This document shows, piece by piece, positions 1 through 8,276 of a stretch of DNA of 56,567 nucleotides. The translations under genes were made by a program, and so were the position numbers. Below the pieces are notes generated by a model. That model was not told where the DNA came from. It saw nothing but the letters and a program-made list of their open reading frames with translations, and made no database searches. How positions within the stretch are numbered: the stretch's first letter is position 1; each line of letters starts with the position of its first letter. This DNA comes from DASWJS01 sp036397035 (lineage in GTDB: Bacteria > Actinomycetota > AC-67): assembly GCA_036397035.1 (NCBI GenBank), contig DASWJS010000025.1, positions 1-56,567 on the forward strand. The letters are read 5' to 3'.

Positions 1-410
1 GAGGCGGGCCAGGTGATCGGGACGCTCAGCAGACTCCAGGCGGAGTGGCTGGAGTCAAGGGTCACGTAGCCGAACTCGGAGTCGTTGTCGTCCATCAGGT
101 CGATGTACCAGCCGCCGGTGCCCACGGCGCCGGTCACGCGGGCGACGACCTCGAAGCTCGCGCTGGGCTGGGGGTTGAACGTGCTCGTTCCTCCGGGCAG
201 GACCCCGCGCTTGATCGGGAAAGTCCGGGTCGGGCTCGTGACGCCGGTGATCGTCTCGGACAGCAGGGGCCAGTCTTGGGTGATCGTGACCGGGGCCTGG
301 GCGGCGCGGGCAGAGCCAGGGCCGAACAGCAGCAGGATGAGCAGAGCCTGTCCTGTGACTACGTAGGCAATCCAGCGCCGGGATGCGGGTGCGGTCGTGA
401 AGGTGCCCAC
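1..410 (-). CDS. Secreted protein of unknown function, 5' part only
   Basis: The frame is open from a GTG at 410 to the window edge, giving 136 codons; the 3' end lies outside. Residues 1-36 look like a signal peptide: two arginines (11-12), a hydrophobic core and an A-R-A-A cleavage region. The exported part has an alternating, beta-rich pattern with an acidic patch (WYIDLMDDND) and may be a beta-sandwich domain. I do not recognise the family. A purine-rich AAGGGGG lies about 8 bases before the GTG. A hairpin sits in its leader (478-506). Codon use matches the neighbours. The start is reasonable but not certain. Confidence 0.6.
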   Translation of the reverse strand, partial: MGTFTTAPASRRWIAYVVTGQALLILLLFGPGSARAAQAPVTITQDWPLLSETITGVTSPTRTFPIKRGVLPGGTSTFNPQPSASFEVVARVTGAVGTGGWYIDLMDDNDSEFGYVTLDSSHSAWSLLSVPITWPA

Positions 411-477
411 CGGAGGTTCCCCCTTCTTCCTCGTTCTTCGTGGCGGTCGTTGCAAAGGTGCTGCTCAGGCGCCCTTA

Positions 478-506
478 GCGAGCCGGTCCCTGGGGGGGCG
501 GCTCGC
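478..506 (-). other. Leader hairpin upstream of the secreted-protein gene
   Basis: An 8-bp perfect inverted repeat (GCGAGCCG / CGGCTCGC) encloses a 13-base loop with six or more C residues on the minus strand. It lies about 70 bases before the GTG start at 410, in the 258-bp gap 411-668, which otherwise shows no gene. It could attenuate transcription or stabilise the leader. It does not match a riboswitch that I know. Confidence 0.35.
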
Positions 507-668
507 CGGAGGGGGCATCCTTACTTCGTATCTACCTACAAGTACGGATGAGAGGCGGGAAGGTCTCGCCGATTCCGCAAAATTCTCGTTCCGAGTTTGT
601 GAACAAATACCTCAGGCGAGCCTTGAGTCACACTGTCCCCGTGAGCCGCTGCAGGCTCACGCTCTCCG

Positions 669-1115
669 TCATGCCGACGGCTCGGCGGCCTTGCGACGCC
701 AGGCGAGGTCGCGGGCGAGGTAGGACTCGAAGCCGATCGCGATCGCCTCGTCGAACGAGCCGTCGGCCTCCACCAGGATCGAGCCGAAGATGCGGTCAAG
801 CTCGGGCTCGTCGACGGTACGCGCGTCGAACCTGCCGATGAGGTAGACGTCCCCGACGGCGTCCAGCGCGAAGGCCATCCCGTACGCGCGCGCGTTGCGT
901 CGAAGGAGCGTCGCGTAGAAGCGTTCGGCGTTCTCCTGCGGGCGTCGCATGAAGAACGACTCGATGACCAGCGTTTCGCCCGCGATCGCAAGCGAGACCG
1001 GAATCGTGCGCTTCCGCTCGCCGGCGAGTTGCGCGCCCCACCGTCCTTCGCCGGCCTCGCTGTGCGGGATCCCCGCGCTCGCGAGGTACGAACGGACGAC
1101 GTCCGTCGCGCTCAC
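669..1115 (-). CDS. YbjN-like (type III secretion chaperone fold) protein
   Basis: The 148-residue product resembles the small actinobacterial YbjN-domain proteins: an N-terminal helix, a five-strand sheet and a C-terminal helix, with the pattern VIESFFMRRP, then RNARAYGMAFALDAVGDVYL. The GTG start at 1115 overlaps the stop of the upstream acetyltransferase as GTGA, which implies translational coupling. In mycobacteria a YbjN-domain gene also follows mshA (Rv0486-Rv0487), so the neighbourhood supports the call. The molecular role is unknown; chaperone-like protein binding is a guess from the fold. Confidence 0.72.
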   Translation of the reverse strand: MSATDVVRSYLASAGIPHSEAGEGRWGAQLAGERKRTIPVSLAIAGETLVIESFFMRRPQENAERFYATLLRRNARAYGMAFALDAVGDVYLIGRFDARTVDEPELDRIFGSILVEADGSFDEAIAIGFESYLARDLAWRRKAAEPSA

Positions 1116-1648
1116 CGCCCGCGAAACGTCTCCAGCGCCTGACGCCAGCGCTCGGGTGTGACGCTCATCACCATGTGGTCGACGTACTTGCCTTCGTGCA
1201 GCGAGCGCTCCGGCAGACGCGCGTCCTCGACGAAGCCCGCTGCTTGGTAGGTCTTGATCGCGCGCCCGTTGTCGGCCAAGCTCCACAGCTCGATCATGCG
1301 CAAGTTGAGCGTTTCGAATCCCCACCCGACGACCGTGAGCACGGCGTCCAGGCCGTAGCCACGGCCCCACTCGTCCTTCTCGCCGATGAAGATGTAGAAC
1401 GACGCGATGTGGTCGCGCTGACGGATGTTGTTCAAGCCGGTCCGTCCGAGCGGCTTGCCGTTCACCTCGATGATGAACGGGTGGCCTTCGGTGGTGGCGC
1501 GCTGCTCGGACTCGTCGATGTCGTGCAGCGAGAACTCCCGGTCGTAGTCCATCCAGCGATGCACCTCGGGGTCGTTCTGCCAGCGCTGGACGAGATCGAA
1601 GTCCCGCGGCTCGACTCGTCGGAGCGTGACGAAGCGTCCGTTGATCAT
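1112..1648 (-). CDS. GNAT-family N-acetyltransferase (RimJ/RimL type)
   Basis: The 178-residue protein starts with FVTLRRVEPRDFDLVQRW, typical of RimJ/RimL-like acetyltransferases. It contains the acetyl-CoA loop region (EKDEWGRGYGLDAV, matching R/Q-x-x-G-x-G/A) near residue 105 and the usual C-terminal stretch in which side chains of a neighbour count (NGRAIKTYQAAGF). It should move an acetyl group from acetyl-CoA to an amine; the substrate is unknown. The ATG at 1648 lies 26 bases after mshA and its stop overlaps the YbjN-like start. Position between mshA and the YbjN-like gene makes cotranscription very likely. It is not mshD, which is a larger two-domain enzyme. Confidence 0.82.
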   Translation of the reverse strand: MINGRFVTLRRVEPRDFDLVQRWQNDPEVHRWMDYDREFSLHDIDESEQRATTEGHPFIIEVNGKPLGRTGLNNIRQRDHIASFYIFIGEKDEWGRGYGLDAVLTVVGWGFETLNLRMIELWSLADNGRAIKTYQAAGFVEDARLPERSLHEGKYVDHMVMSVTPERWRQALETFRGR

Positions 1649-1674
1649 GGCCACAGATGGTACGCCGCCGGCGC

Positions 1675-3012
1675 CTATCGAGGCGCCCTCAGCGGGGCGG
1701 GCCGGACTTCCTCGTAGACGCCCAGCAGGCCCGCGGCCGCGGCGCGCCAGTCGAAGCGCCGCGCGTAGCGGGAGCCCTGCTCGCCCATGGCCTGCGCGAG
1801 CGCGGGGTCGGTGAGCAGGCCGGCGAGCGCGCGGGCGTAGGCAAGGTCGTCCTCGCCCGGGACGAGAACCCCGGTCACGCCGTCCCGCACGGCAAGCCGC
1901 AGTCCGCCCACGTCGGTCGCCACGACGGGCGTGCCGCACGCCGAGGCCTCGATCGCGACCAGGCCGAACGACTCCGTGCGCGACGGGACCAGCACAACGT
2001 CCGCGGCGCGATACACCGCCGGCATCCGCTCGTGCGGGACCGGCGGATGGAGCACGACGTCGCCGCCGACGCCGAGCTTCCTCGCGAGCGCGCGAAGCTC
2101 GCCGGGACCGGCGCCCGCGCTTCCCGACGGGCCGCCCACGATCACCAGCGCCGGGTCGATCCCGGGCGCGAGCGTTCGAAGCTGCGCCAGCGCGCGGATG
2201 GCGCGATCGGGCGCCTTCAGCGGTTGCAGCCTCCCCGCGAACAGGACCAGCGGACGAGCCTCGTCGACGCCGAGCATCGCGCGGGTCGCGGCGGGCTCGC
2301 CCTCGGCGGCGCGCGGCGTGAAGCGGTCGGTGTCGACGCCGGGCGGGACGACGCGGACGCGCGAAGGATCCGCGTCGTAGAGCCGGACCAGCTCGGCGGC
2401 TTCGACCGGCGTCGGAGCGAGCACGATGTCGGCCGCGGCGATGATCTTTTCCTCGGCCGTCGTTCGCACGAGCGGCTCGGCCGGCTCGCCCGGCGCGCGA
2501 AGCAAGTTCTTGACCCGGCCGAGCGTGTGGAAAGACTGCACGAGCGGCCGGTCCCAGCGCTCCGCGGCGAGGCGCCCGACCCACCCGGACAGCCAGTAGT
2601 GCGCGTGGATCGCGTCGTAGAGAGGACCGTCGACGCCCGCGCGCTCCGCCTCGTCGGTCGCGAAGCGCATCAACGAGTACAGGAACGCGCAGAGGTGGTC
2701 CTGAAGGTCGTCCTTCGGGACGGGGCGCGCGGGACCGGCGTCGAGGTGGATCACGCGCACCCTGGGGTCGACCTCGCGGATGCGCTCGGCGTTGCCCGCC
2801 CAGCGCGTGAACACGTCGACCTGCACGCCCATCTCGGCAAGGCGGCGAGCGACCGAGCGCACGTACACGTTCATCCCGCCCGAGTCACCGGTTCCCGGCT
2901 GGTCGAGCGGACACGTGTGGACGCTGAGCAACGCGACGCGGCCCACGCCCGCGTGCGCATCCGCACGCGCGTCCGCGCTCGGATCGGCCGTGACCGGAAG
3001 GCGCTGCGTCAT
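1675..3012 (-). CDS. mshA: D-inositol-3-phosphate glycosyltransferase (mycothiol biosynthesis)
   Basis: This GT4-family enzyme joins UDP-GlcNAc to 1L-myo-inositol-1-phosphate, the first committed step of mycothiol synthesis in the cytoplasm. The diagnostic N-terminal motif is present at residues 31-50 (VHTCPLDQPGTGDSGGMNVY). The C-terminal GT-B half has the E-x7-E nucleotide-sugar site (SRTESFGLVAIEA) and the GTPVVATDVGG loop. At 445 residues it has the family length. I chose the ATG at 3012 because it sits 4 bases after the preceding stop and has a GAGG ribosome site; an upstream in-frame ATG lies inside the previous gene. The YbjN-like gene nearby matches mycobacterial order. Confidence 0.93.
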   Translation of the reverse strand: MTQRLPVTADPSADARADAHAGVGRVALLSVHTCPLDQPGTGDSGGMNVYVRSVARRLAEMGVQVDVFTRWAGNAERIREVDPRVRVIHLDAGPARPVPKDDLQDHLCAFLYSLMRFATDEAERAGVDGPLYDAIHAHYWLSGWVGRLAAERWDRPLVQSFHTLGRVKNLLRAPGEPAEPLVRTTAEEKIIAAADIVLAPTPVEAAELVRLYDADPSRVRVVPPGVDTDRFTPRAAEGEPAATRAMLGVDEARPLVLFAGRLQPLKAPDRAIRALAQLRTLAPGIDPALVIVGGPSGSAGAGPGELRALARKLGVGGDVVLHPPVPHERMPAVYRAADVVLVPSRTESFGLVAIEASACGTPVVATDVGGLRLAVRDGVTGVLVPGEDDLAYARALAGLLTDPALAQAMGEQGSRYARRFDWRAAAAGLLGVYEEVRPAPLRAPR

Positions 3013-3016
3013 CGGC

Positions 3017-4075
3017 TCATCCTCGTCGCTCCTCCACGGGCTCCGCAACGCGGCGGGCCGGCGCCGCATTCCCGAGGCCGATCGGGTGCTCCACCCGCAG
3101 CGCCTCGACGGTGGCGTCCACCGCGCCGAACCGATACTTGTACGGCTCCGCGCCCCGCAGCAGGTCGAAGACGCGGCACCGCTCTTCGGTCGCCGCGCGG
3201 ATCGTCTCGGCCATCAGCACCATCCCCGGCCCCAGCTCGCGCTTGGTGTGGTCGAAGGCGGAGTTGTAGACCGACCACACGCCCCGCGCGCAGAACGAAA
3301 GCGTCGAGGCCCACGGCTCGCCGTCGACGTCGAGCCACACGAGCCGGAGCCAGCCGCGATCCTGGAACGCCCGCGCGAGGCGTTCGAACATCACGGCCAT
3401 ATCGTCGTGCATGAACTTTCCCTTCGCGCCGTCGGACTCCTTGTGCATCGCGAAGAAGAGCGTCAGGTCCTCGTCGAGCCGCGCGGCGTCGCTGCTGCGG
3501 ACCGTGAACGCGCCGGCTTCCCGCTCGAGCCGGCGCGCCTTGCGCTTGATCTCGTGGCGAAGCTTCGAGGAAAGGGTGGCCAGGTAGGCGTCGTAGTCGC
3601 CCGCGAGCGCGACGCGCGGGCAGACGTCCATGGGCCGGCGTTTCGCGGCCATGCCGGCGGCGCGGGCGGCGGCGGACAGCGCCTCCGGCCACCCCGTATC
3701 GGTCGCGAGGCACGACAGCTCCGCGTGCCGCCAGCCGCGCAGGTCGGCCGCCGCCGCCATCAGCGCGGCCGCGACCTCGGCGCGCCGCTCGACCCGGCAG
3801 AGCGGCGCCAGGTAGTCGGTGACCGAGGCGTGACCGAGGAACTCGACCACCCCGTCCACGTCGGCCGTCAGCGCCGCAAGCCCTTCGAGCCTGCCCGCCT
3901 CGCGAGCCTCGACGACCACCAGATCGCGGTCGAGCGCGAGGTCGGTTTCCCACGCGACGCGGGCGTACGCCGCCGACTGGAACACCGACGCGGTCGCGTC
4001 GGCTTCCCACAGCTCGTCCCATTCCGTCGCCAGGTCTTCCAGCGCGGCATCGTCGGTTCTGACCCGGACGTCCAT
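3017..4075 (-). CDS. BioF2/FemAB-like GNAT acyltransferase
   Basis: The 352-residue protein matches the acyltransferase type often called CelD/BioF2-like (PF13480). It has an N-terminal GNAT-like half (ATASVFQSAAYARVAWET), a central basic helix (SSKLRHEIKRKARRLE, residues about 178-193) and the second GNAT core (FAMHKESDGAKGKF, then AFDHTKRELGPGMVLM, then FDLLRGAEPYKYRFG). Such proteins act in cell-envelope or polysaccharide acylation, or as peptidyl transferases; the substrate cannot be read here. The start at 4075 is the only good one before the terminator at 4111-4140. It is first in the mshA operon, 4 bases before mshA. Confidence 0.78.
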   Translation of the reverse strand: MDVRVRTDDAALEDLATEWDELWEADATASVFQSAAYARVAWETDLALDRDLVVVEAREAGRLEGLAALTADVDGVVEFLGHASVTDYLAPLCRVERRAEVAAALMAAAADLRGWRHAELSCLATDTGWPEALSAAARAAGMAAKRRPMDVCPRVALAGDYDAYLATLSSKLRHEIKRKARRLEREAGAFTVRSSDAARLDEDLTLFFAMHKESDGAKGKFMHDDMAVMFERLARAFQDRGWLRLVWLDVDGEPWASTLSFCARGVWSVYNSAFDHTKRELGPGMVLMAETIRAATEERCRVFDLLRGAEPYKYRFGAVDATVEALRVEHPIGLGNAAPARRVAEPVEERRG

Positions 4076-4110
4076 CGGATCGAGAGCGTAGCGGCGCGCC
4101 CGATACGAGA

Positions 4111-4140
4111 ACGAACCCGGCCCTTGAGGGCCGGGTTCGT
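4111..4140. terminator. Perfect 13-bp hairpin, bidirectional terminator
   Basis: A 13-bp perfect inverted repeat with a TTGA loop lies between the hbhA-like stop and the start of the BioF2-like gene. There is no long T tract, as is usual in high-G+C actinobacteria. It should end minus-strand transcription of the hbhA-like gene and so separates it from the mshA operon. Confidence 0.75.
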
Positions 4141-4161
4141 CGCTTCGGGTTCGGAGCCGGA

Positions 4162-4524
4162 TCAGGCCTCGGCCTTCTCCGCCTCCTTGGCCGGAGCCTT
4201 GGCGGTCTTCGCCTTGGCCTTCGGCGCCTGCTTCTGCACCTTGCCGAGGACCTCCTCGCCGCGCTTGGACAGGTCTTCGTAGACCTTCGTCGCGCGCTCG
4301 GGCACGGCCTGGCCGAACTCTCGGACGGTCTTGCGCAGATCGCCGATCTTCAGCCTCGGCGCACCGTTCGAGCGGATCTTCTCGACGCGGGTCGACAGGG
4401 TCGTCGGGAGGGAGATCACGCGCTCAGGCAGTTCCCGTGCCTTGTCCAGCGCCGTGGTGCCCGCGCCGACCGCCGCAAAGAGCGTCTTCTTCGCCGTGTC
4501 TTTCGCCAGATCGATCGTTGTCAT
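4162..4524 (-). CDS. HbhA-like (heparin-binding hemagglutinin/phasin-like) protein
   Basis: The 120-residue protein has a long amphipathic helical body (about residues 5-90) and a Lys/Ala/Pro-rich tail (QKQAPKAKAKTAKAPAKEA), the layout of mycobacterial HBHA. That family binds sulfated glycans or lipid bodies and localises to the surface or cytosol. The real start is ATG 4524, preceded by AGGGGG at good spacing; the open frame extends upstream but with low-complexity sequence. It lies 100 bases after an XRE regulator, as hbhA follows Rv0474 in M. tuberculosis. There is no signal peptide, as in HBHA. A phasin-like role is an alternative. Confidence 0.7.
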   Translation of the reverse strand: MTTIDLAKDTAKKTLFAAVGAGTTALDKARELPERVISLPTTLSTRVEKIRSNGAPRLKIGDLRKTVREFGQAVPERATKVYEDLSKRGEEVLGKVQKQAPKAKAKTAKAPAKEAEKAEA

Positions 4525-4624
4525 CGTTCCACCCCCTCTCGTGAGGGATACGTTCAGGCGGGAGGACAGAGGGGAGCCAGCCGGGTGAGGGCTGTGAGAG
4601 CCTGCGGTCTCCGTCCCCCCGCCT

Positions 4625-5071
4625 TCAGTCCTTGTCAACCGTGAAGGCGGTTGCCTTCACGTTCGCCTTCTTTCTCTTCGCGCCGTTGCCAGAGGCGGGA
4701 GCCGCATCGTCGGCCGACCTGGCCTCGGGCCCCTCGTTCTCGTGACGGAAGCTCTGATAGACCTCGACGAGCGCCTGCTTCTGCTTCTCGGTCAGGGACA
4801 GATCCCGCAGGATCGCCGTCACCGCGTCGGTCGTGTCTCCTCGTTCTTCCAGGATCCCGGCTTTGACGTAGAGCGTCTCGGCCGAGATGCGAAGCGCCTT
4901 CGCGATCGCTTGCAGGATCTCGGCGGACGGCCGCCGAAGCCCGCGTTCGATCTGGGACAGGTACGGGTTGGAGATCCCGGCCATGGTCGAGAGCTTCCGG
5001 AGGCTCAACCGCGCGTGCCGTCGCTGATCGCGAATGAACCGTCCGAGATCACCTACTTTGTTCAGCGCCAT
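4625..5071 (-). CDS. XRE-family transcriptional regulator (Rv0474-like)
   Basis: The 148-residue protein carries a Cro/C1-type helix-turn-helix at residues about 12-66 (RDQRRHARLSLRKLSTMAG, then SNPYLSQIERGLRRPS), followed by a helical region and a Lys-rich tail. It resembles the regulator encoded before hbhA in mycobacteria. ATG 5071 has a GGAG site 8 bases upstream, and a good promoter (5109-5137) lies before it. It probably controls itself and the hbhA-like gene, which follows on the same strand; that is inference from position. Confidence 0.85.
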   Translation of the reverse strand: MALNKVGDLGRFIRDQRRHARLSLRKLSTMAGISNPYLSQIERGLRRPSAEILQAIAKALRISAETLYVKAGILEERGDTTDAVTAILRDLSLTEKQKQALVEVYQSFRHENEGPEARSADDAAPASGNGAKRKKANVKATAFTVDKD

Positions 5072-5108
5072 CGTCCATCTCCACCCGTTCGCTCCGTGCA
5101 GTGCCCGC

Positions 5109-5137
5109 ACGCTAGCAAGGCGCACCCCCGAGTGCAA
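5109..5137 (-). promoter_or_regulatory. Sigma-70-type promoter of the XRE regulator
   Basis: On the minus strand TTGCAC (-35, 5137-5132) and TAGCGT (-10, 5114-5109) are 17 bases apart. Transcription would start near 5102 and give a leader of about 31 bases containing GGAG before ATG 5071. The short inverted repeat GCAC/GTGC within the spacer may be an operator for the XRE protein. Confidence 0.6.
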
Positions 5138-5247
5138 ACTCCGAGCTAGCACAAGGGAAACATCAGCAAGCACCCATCCGGACGCCGTAACGGCGGGGCG
5201 AGCCCCTCGTTCAAGACGTCGAGGCCAACCCAAGGAGAGGTGTTGTT

Positions 5248-5799
5248 ATGCGCAGGTTGCTGCAAATGTCCATCGCCCTGATCGTGGTCGCCGGTGTTTC
5301 GGTGGTCCCGTCCGCAGGCGCGAACAAGGAGCACAAGAACAAGTACGCGAACGACGAGCACGTCACGCAGGTCTGCGAGAGCGAAGGCGGCGAGGTCAGC
5401 TACGACGGACCGCTCACGCTCTGGCCGCCGAACCACAAGTACAACCACGGCACGATCACCGCGACCGCCGACAACCCGGAGGACGAGGTGACCTTGACCA
5501 CCGAGGCGGCGCACGACCAGGCGAACGAGGACGGCTCGGAGTGGAACGGCGCGGGCAACACCCCGGTCGAAGGCGACATCACGACCGACGACCCCAACCC
5601 CGCGACGGGCACCGGATCGGCGTCGCAGACCTACGACATCCGCGCCGAGCGCTCCGGCCAGCGCAGCGCGCTGGACGAGGACGGCCGGGAGGGGCGCCAC
5701 TACCTGATCGCGTACGAAGCCACCTTCGGCGACAGCGAGCCGTGCGTGGGTTCCTTCCAGATCTTCGTGCCCCACGACATGCGACCCTCGAACAGGTAA
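5248..5799 (+). CDS. Secreted protein with WPPNHK/VPHD-type beta domain
   Basis: The 183-residue product has a signal peptide (residues 1-25, ending PSAGA). The mature part has the pattern LTLWPPNHKY ... YDIRAERSG ... GRHYLIAYEATFGD ... FQIFVPHDM. This pattern recurs at the ends of many bacterial secreted proteins and marks a beta-sandwich module, here alone. Two cysteines (in QVCESEG and EPCVGS) could pair. The start ATG 5248 has AAGGAGAGG upstream. The function is unknown. It is followed directly by a strong terminator. Confidence 0.72.
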   Translation: MRRLLQMSIALIVVAGVSVVPSAGANKEHKNKYANDEHVTQVCESEGGEVSYDGPLTLWPPNHKYNHGTITATADNPEDEVTLTTEAAHDQANEDGSEWNGAGNTPVEGDITTDDPNPATGTGSASQTYDIRAERSGQRSALDEDGREGRHYLIAYEATFGDSEPCVGSFQIFVPHDMRPSNR

Positions 5800-5811
5800 G
5801 GACACTCGCGA

Positions 5812-5842
5812 CGCGAGCCCGGCTCGGCGAGCCGGGCTCGCG
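5812..5842. terminator. Perfect 14-bp hairpin
   Basis: A 14-bp perfect inverted repeat with a GGC loop lies 12 bases after the stop of the secreted-protein gene. It has no T tract. It also ends just 2 bases before the -10-like hexamer TATCCT of the next gene, so terminator and promoter are packed side by side. Confidence 0.7.
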
Positions 5843-5856
5843 CGTATCCTGCTCAC

Positions 5857-6573
5857 GTGATGAAGCCATCCCGGATCCTGGTCTTCGCGGCGCTGATCGC
5901 CGCGCTCGGCGCATGCCGCACCGCGCCGCTGCCGCCTGAGGATTCCACCGGACTGCCGGCCGAGCTGGGCGAGCCGCCGGCCGAGCGCAGCCCGCGTACC
6001 GGTGGATCCGGCGCCGGGACCACGCAGACCGAGCCTGAGGACGGCGCCACGCCGGACTCGTCGCCGACCGGGACGGCCGGCGGAGGACCCGCGCCGAACC
6101 CGCCCTTCCACACCATCGCGACCTTCGACGATCCGAGGGGCGATCACGGCACGGCCGTCCCCGCCTACGCCGACCTCGCGCGCGTGCAGTTGCGCGACAA
6201 CGGGATCGACGCGCGCGCGATCGTGACGGTCGGCGACGACGTACCGAACCCGATGCCCGCCGGCGAGCAGATGGCCATCGGCGTCGACCTCTACCGGCGC
6301 AACGGCGCGGAGAGCGACTACCAAGTGCTGGCTATCGGCACGACCGACGGTTGGCTCGCATACTTCACGACCCCCGACGGCATCGTGAAGTACCCGGGCA
6401 CGTTCGCGATCCAGGGGGGGACGCTGACGTTCCAAGTGCCGTGGTCGCGGCTCGGCAACATGACCGGCCGGCGCTATTCGGCCTTCCTCGACTGGGATCG
6501 GGAGCAGCCGGTCGTCAACCGCGTTGGCGAGGATCGCGCCCCACGCACCGGCACCGAGCCCTTCTCGCGCTAG
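5857..6573 (+). CDS. Lipoprotein of unknown function
   Basis: The 238-residue protein has a lipoprotein signal: a hydrophobic stretch ending in L-G-A-C at residues about 17-20, then a Pro/Glu/Gly/Thr-rich linker to about residue 80. The globular part has a beta pattern (FHTIATFDDPRGDHG, then AYADLARVQLRDNG, then YSAFLDWDREQP), resembling exported domains that bind ligands between strands. I do not know the family. The GTG at 5857 is preferred over ATG 5860 because TATCCT ends 6 bases before it and no ribosome site is visible, so the mRNA is probably leaderless. It converges on the asparaginase gene. Confidence 0.68.
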   Translation: MMKPSRILVFAALIAALGACRTAPLPPEDSTGLPAELGEPPAERSPRTGGSGAGTTQTEPEDGATPDSSPTGTAGGGPAPNPPFHTIATFDDPRGDHGTAVPAYADLARVQLRDNGIDARAIVTVGDDVPNPMPAGEQMAIGVDLYRRNGAESDYQVLAIGTTDGWLAYFTTPDGIVKYPGTFAIQGGTLTFQVPWSRLGNMTGRRYSAFLDWDREQPVVNRVGEDRAPRTGTEPFSR

Positions 6574-6576
6574 GAG

Positions 6577-7506
6577 CTACAGCCAGGTCGGCGCTCCGCG
6601 CGCGCGCAGGGCGCCCACCGGTTCGCCGCCGCCAAGCACCGGCGGGTTGCGAAAGGGATCGAGACGCGAGGAGGAGACCAGGGTGGGATCGACCTGCTCC
6701 AAGCACGCGATCACCGCCGGACCGAGGGGACGAGCCGCCCCGTCGCGGCTCTTCGCGACAACCGTCGGGCCGCCCTCCACGACGGTGCACGACAAGCCCT
6801 CGGCGCCGCCCTTGGTGACCACCGTCTCGGACAGGAGCGCGGTGTCGAAGCGGTCGGTGCCGCCGACGAGGAAGGGACGCGCCTTCATCGCCGCCGCTTC
6901 GGCCGAGCCGGCGACGCTCGCGAAGGCGCGCGCCAGCGCCGACAGCGGCGCCAGGATCGTGGGCACCCCGCACCCGTCCACCAGGACGGGCAGGGTGGGG
7001 AGGGAGGTCAGCCGTTGCAGGCGCGCGAGGATCGCGCGCTGCAACGGGTGACCGGGGTCGCGGTAGGACTCGAGCGGCCACCCGGCCGCCGCGCACGCGG
7101 CGAGCATCGCCGCGTGCTTGCCAGAGCAGTTGTGCGCGACCCGGGTCTCGCCGCCCGTCCATGCGGACGTGCGGCGAAGCGGCCACGCCCTCGGGCAGCG
7201 CAACGCGTCCTCGCCCAGGCCCGCCGAGGAGAGCACCGCGCACACGGCGTCCAGGTGCCCGGGCTCGCCGTTGTGCGAGGCGCACGCGATCGCGAGCCCA
7301 CGCTCGTCGCCCGGGACCCACCCGGCTTCGCGCGCGGCCGCCGCCTGGAGCGGCTTCGCGGACGAACGGAACGCCGCGCGACGCTCGGCATCCCCCGCCG
7401 CCGCCACGAGGTTCCCGCCGGCGTCGACGACGGCCACGTCCACGAGGTGCTCGCTCTCGACCCGTCCGTTCCGCTCGACCTCGACCGTGATCGGCGCGAG
7501 GGTCAC
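6577..7506 (-). CDS. Asparaginase (thermolabile, Asparaginase_II family)
   Basis: The 309-residue protein belongs to the asparaginase family PF06089, which hydrolyses L-asparagine to aspartate and ammonia. Family motifs are FRSSAKPLQA near residue 45, IACASHNGEPGH near 80 and VAHNCSGKHAAML near 120. GTG 7506 overlaps the stop of the phosphoesterase gene as GTGA, so the two are coupled. No signal peptide is present, hence it is cytoplasmic. The end abuts the lipoprotein gene (stop codons 3 bases apart). Confidence 0.85.
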   Translation of the reverse strand: MTLAPITVEVERNGRVESEHLVDVAVVDAGGNLVAAAGDAERRAAFRSSAKPLQAAAAREAGWVPGDERGLAIACASHNGEPGHLDAVCAVLSSAGLGEDALRCPRAWPLRRTSAWTGGETRVAHNCSGKHAAMLAACAAAGWPLESYRDPGHPLQRAILARLQRLTSLPTLPVLVDGCGVPTILAPLSALARAFASVAGSAEAAAMKARPFLVGGTDRFDTALLSETVVTKGGAEGLSCTVVEGGPTVVAKSRDGAARPLGPAVIACLEQVDPTLVSSSRLDPFRNPPVLGGGEPVGALRARGAPTWL

Positions 7507-8240
7507 CGCCCCACCTCGAGGCGCGACGCGAGCATCTCCGGCAGGCCGGCGGCTCGGATCTTCTCCTGCGTGCGGGCAACGTCGTAATCCACCCGCACGA
7601 CTTGCGCGGTCTCCTCGTCCTCGACGATGAGGAACGAGGCTCGCGGATCGCCGTCGCGCGGCTGTCCCACGCTTCCCGGGTTCAGCATGACGCGGGTTCC
7701 CGGACGCGCGAACGGTACGCGCTCGCCGTCCGGCAGGGCGAGCCGGCTCACCCTGCGGCCCTCGCGTACGTAGGCCACCGGCACGTGGGTGTGGCCGAAG
7801 AAGCACAGGTCGAAGGACTGCGCGGCGAAGCTCTCCTGAGCGACGCTTGCGTTGGTGACGTACTCGGTGACGGGTTCGCGCGGCGAGCCGTGCACCAGGA
7901 GCGTCGCGTCGCCGCGGCGCCCGGACGGTTCGAGCGGGGCCAGGACGGCGTGCGTCCGCTCCTCCAGGACGCGCGCGGTCCATGCCAGCGCTTGCTCTGC
8001 CACGGTGTTGAACCACGACCGGTCGAAGCGCCCGGTCGCAGCGAGGTCGTGGTTCCCGGCCAGCAGCACGACCGAGGGAAGTGACCCGAGGCGCTCGACG
8101 ACCGCGTTGGGATCGGCGCAGTACCCGACGATGTCGCCCAGGACGAAGGTCTGGTCCACGGACAGGGCGTCGATGCGCTCCATGACGGCCTCGAGGGCCT
8201 CGAGATTGGCGTGGATGTCGCTCAGGACCGCCGTGCGCAT
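7503..8240 (-). CDS. Metallophosphoesterase (YfcE/ApaH-like)
   Basis: The 245-residue protein has the calcineurin-like metal site in order: D-x-H (LSDIHAN, residues 7-13), GD (VLGDIVGYCADP), GNHD (LAGNHDL), H (LLVHGSPRE) and GHTH (FFGHTHVP), followed by the NPGSVGQPRDGDPRA tail typical of YfcE-type phosphodiesterases. It probably cleaves phosphodiesters with Mn2+; the substrate is open. It is translationally coupled to the asparaginase downstream. Confidence 0.88.
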   Translation of the reverse strand: MRTAVLSDIHANLEALEAVMERIDALSVDQTFVLGDIVGYCADPNAVVERLGSLPSVVLLAGNHDLAATGRFDRSWFNTVAEQALAWTARVLEERTHAVLAPLEPSGRRGDATLLVHGSPREPVTEYVTNASVAQESFAAQSFDLCFFGHTHVPVAYVREGRRVSRLALPDGERVPFARPGTRVMLNPGSVGQPRDGDPRASFLIVEDEETAQVVRVDYDVARTQEKIRAAGLPEMLASRLEVGR

Positions 8241-8276
8241 CGGTCGCAGCCTAAGCGAGGGAAGGCGCGACGCTCG

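Noticed and set aside
5105..5140. CIRCE-like heat-shock operator before the XRE gene
   Set aside because: TTGCACTC is present but the second arm GAGTGCTAA at 9-base spacing is not; the sequence is better explained as a -35/-10 promoter.
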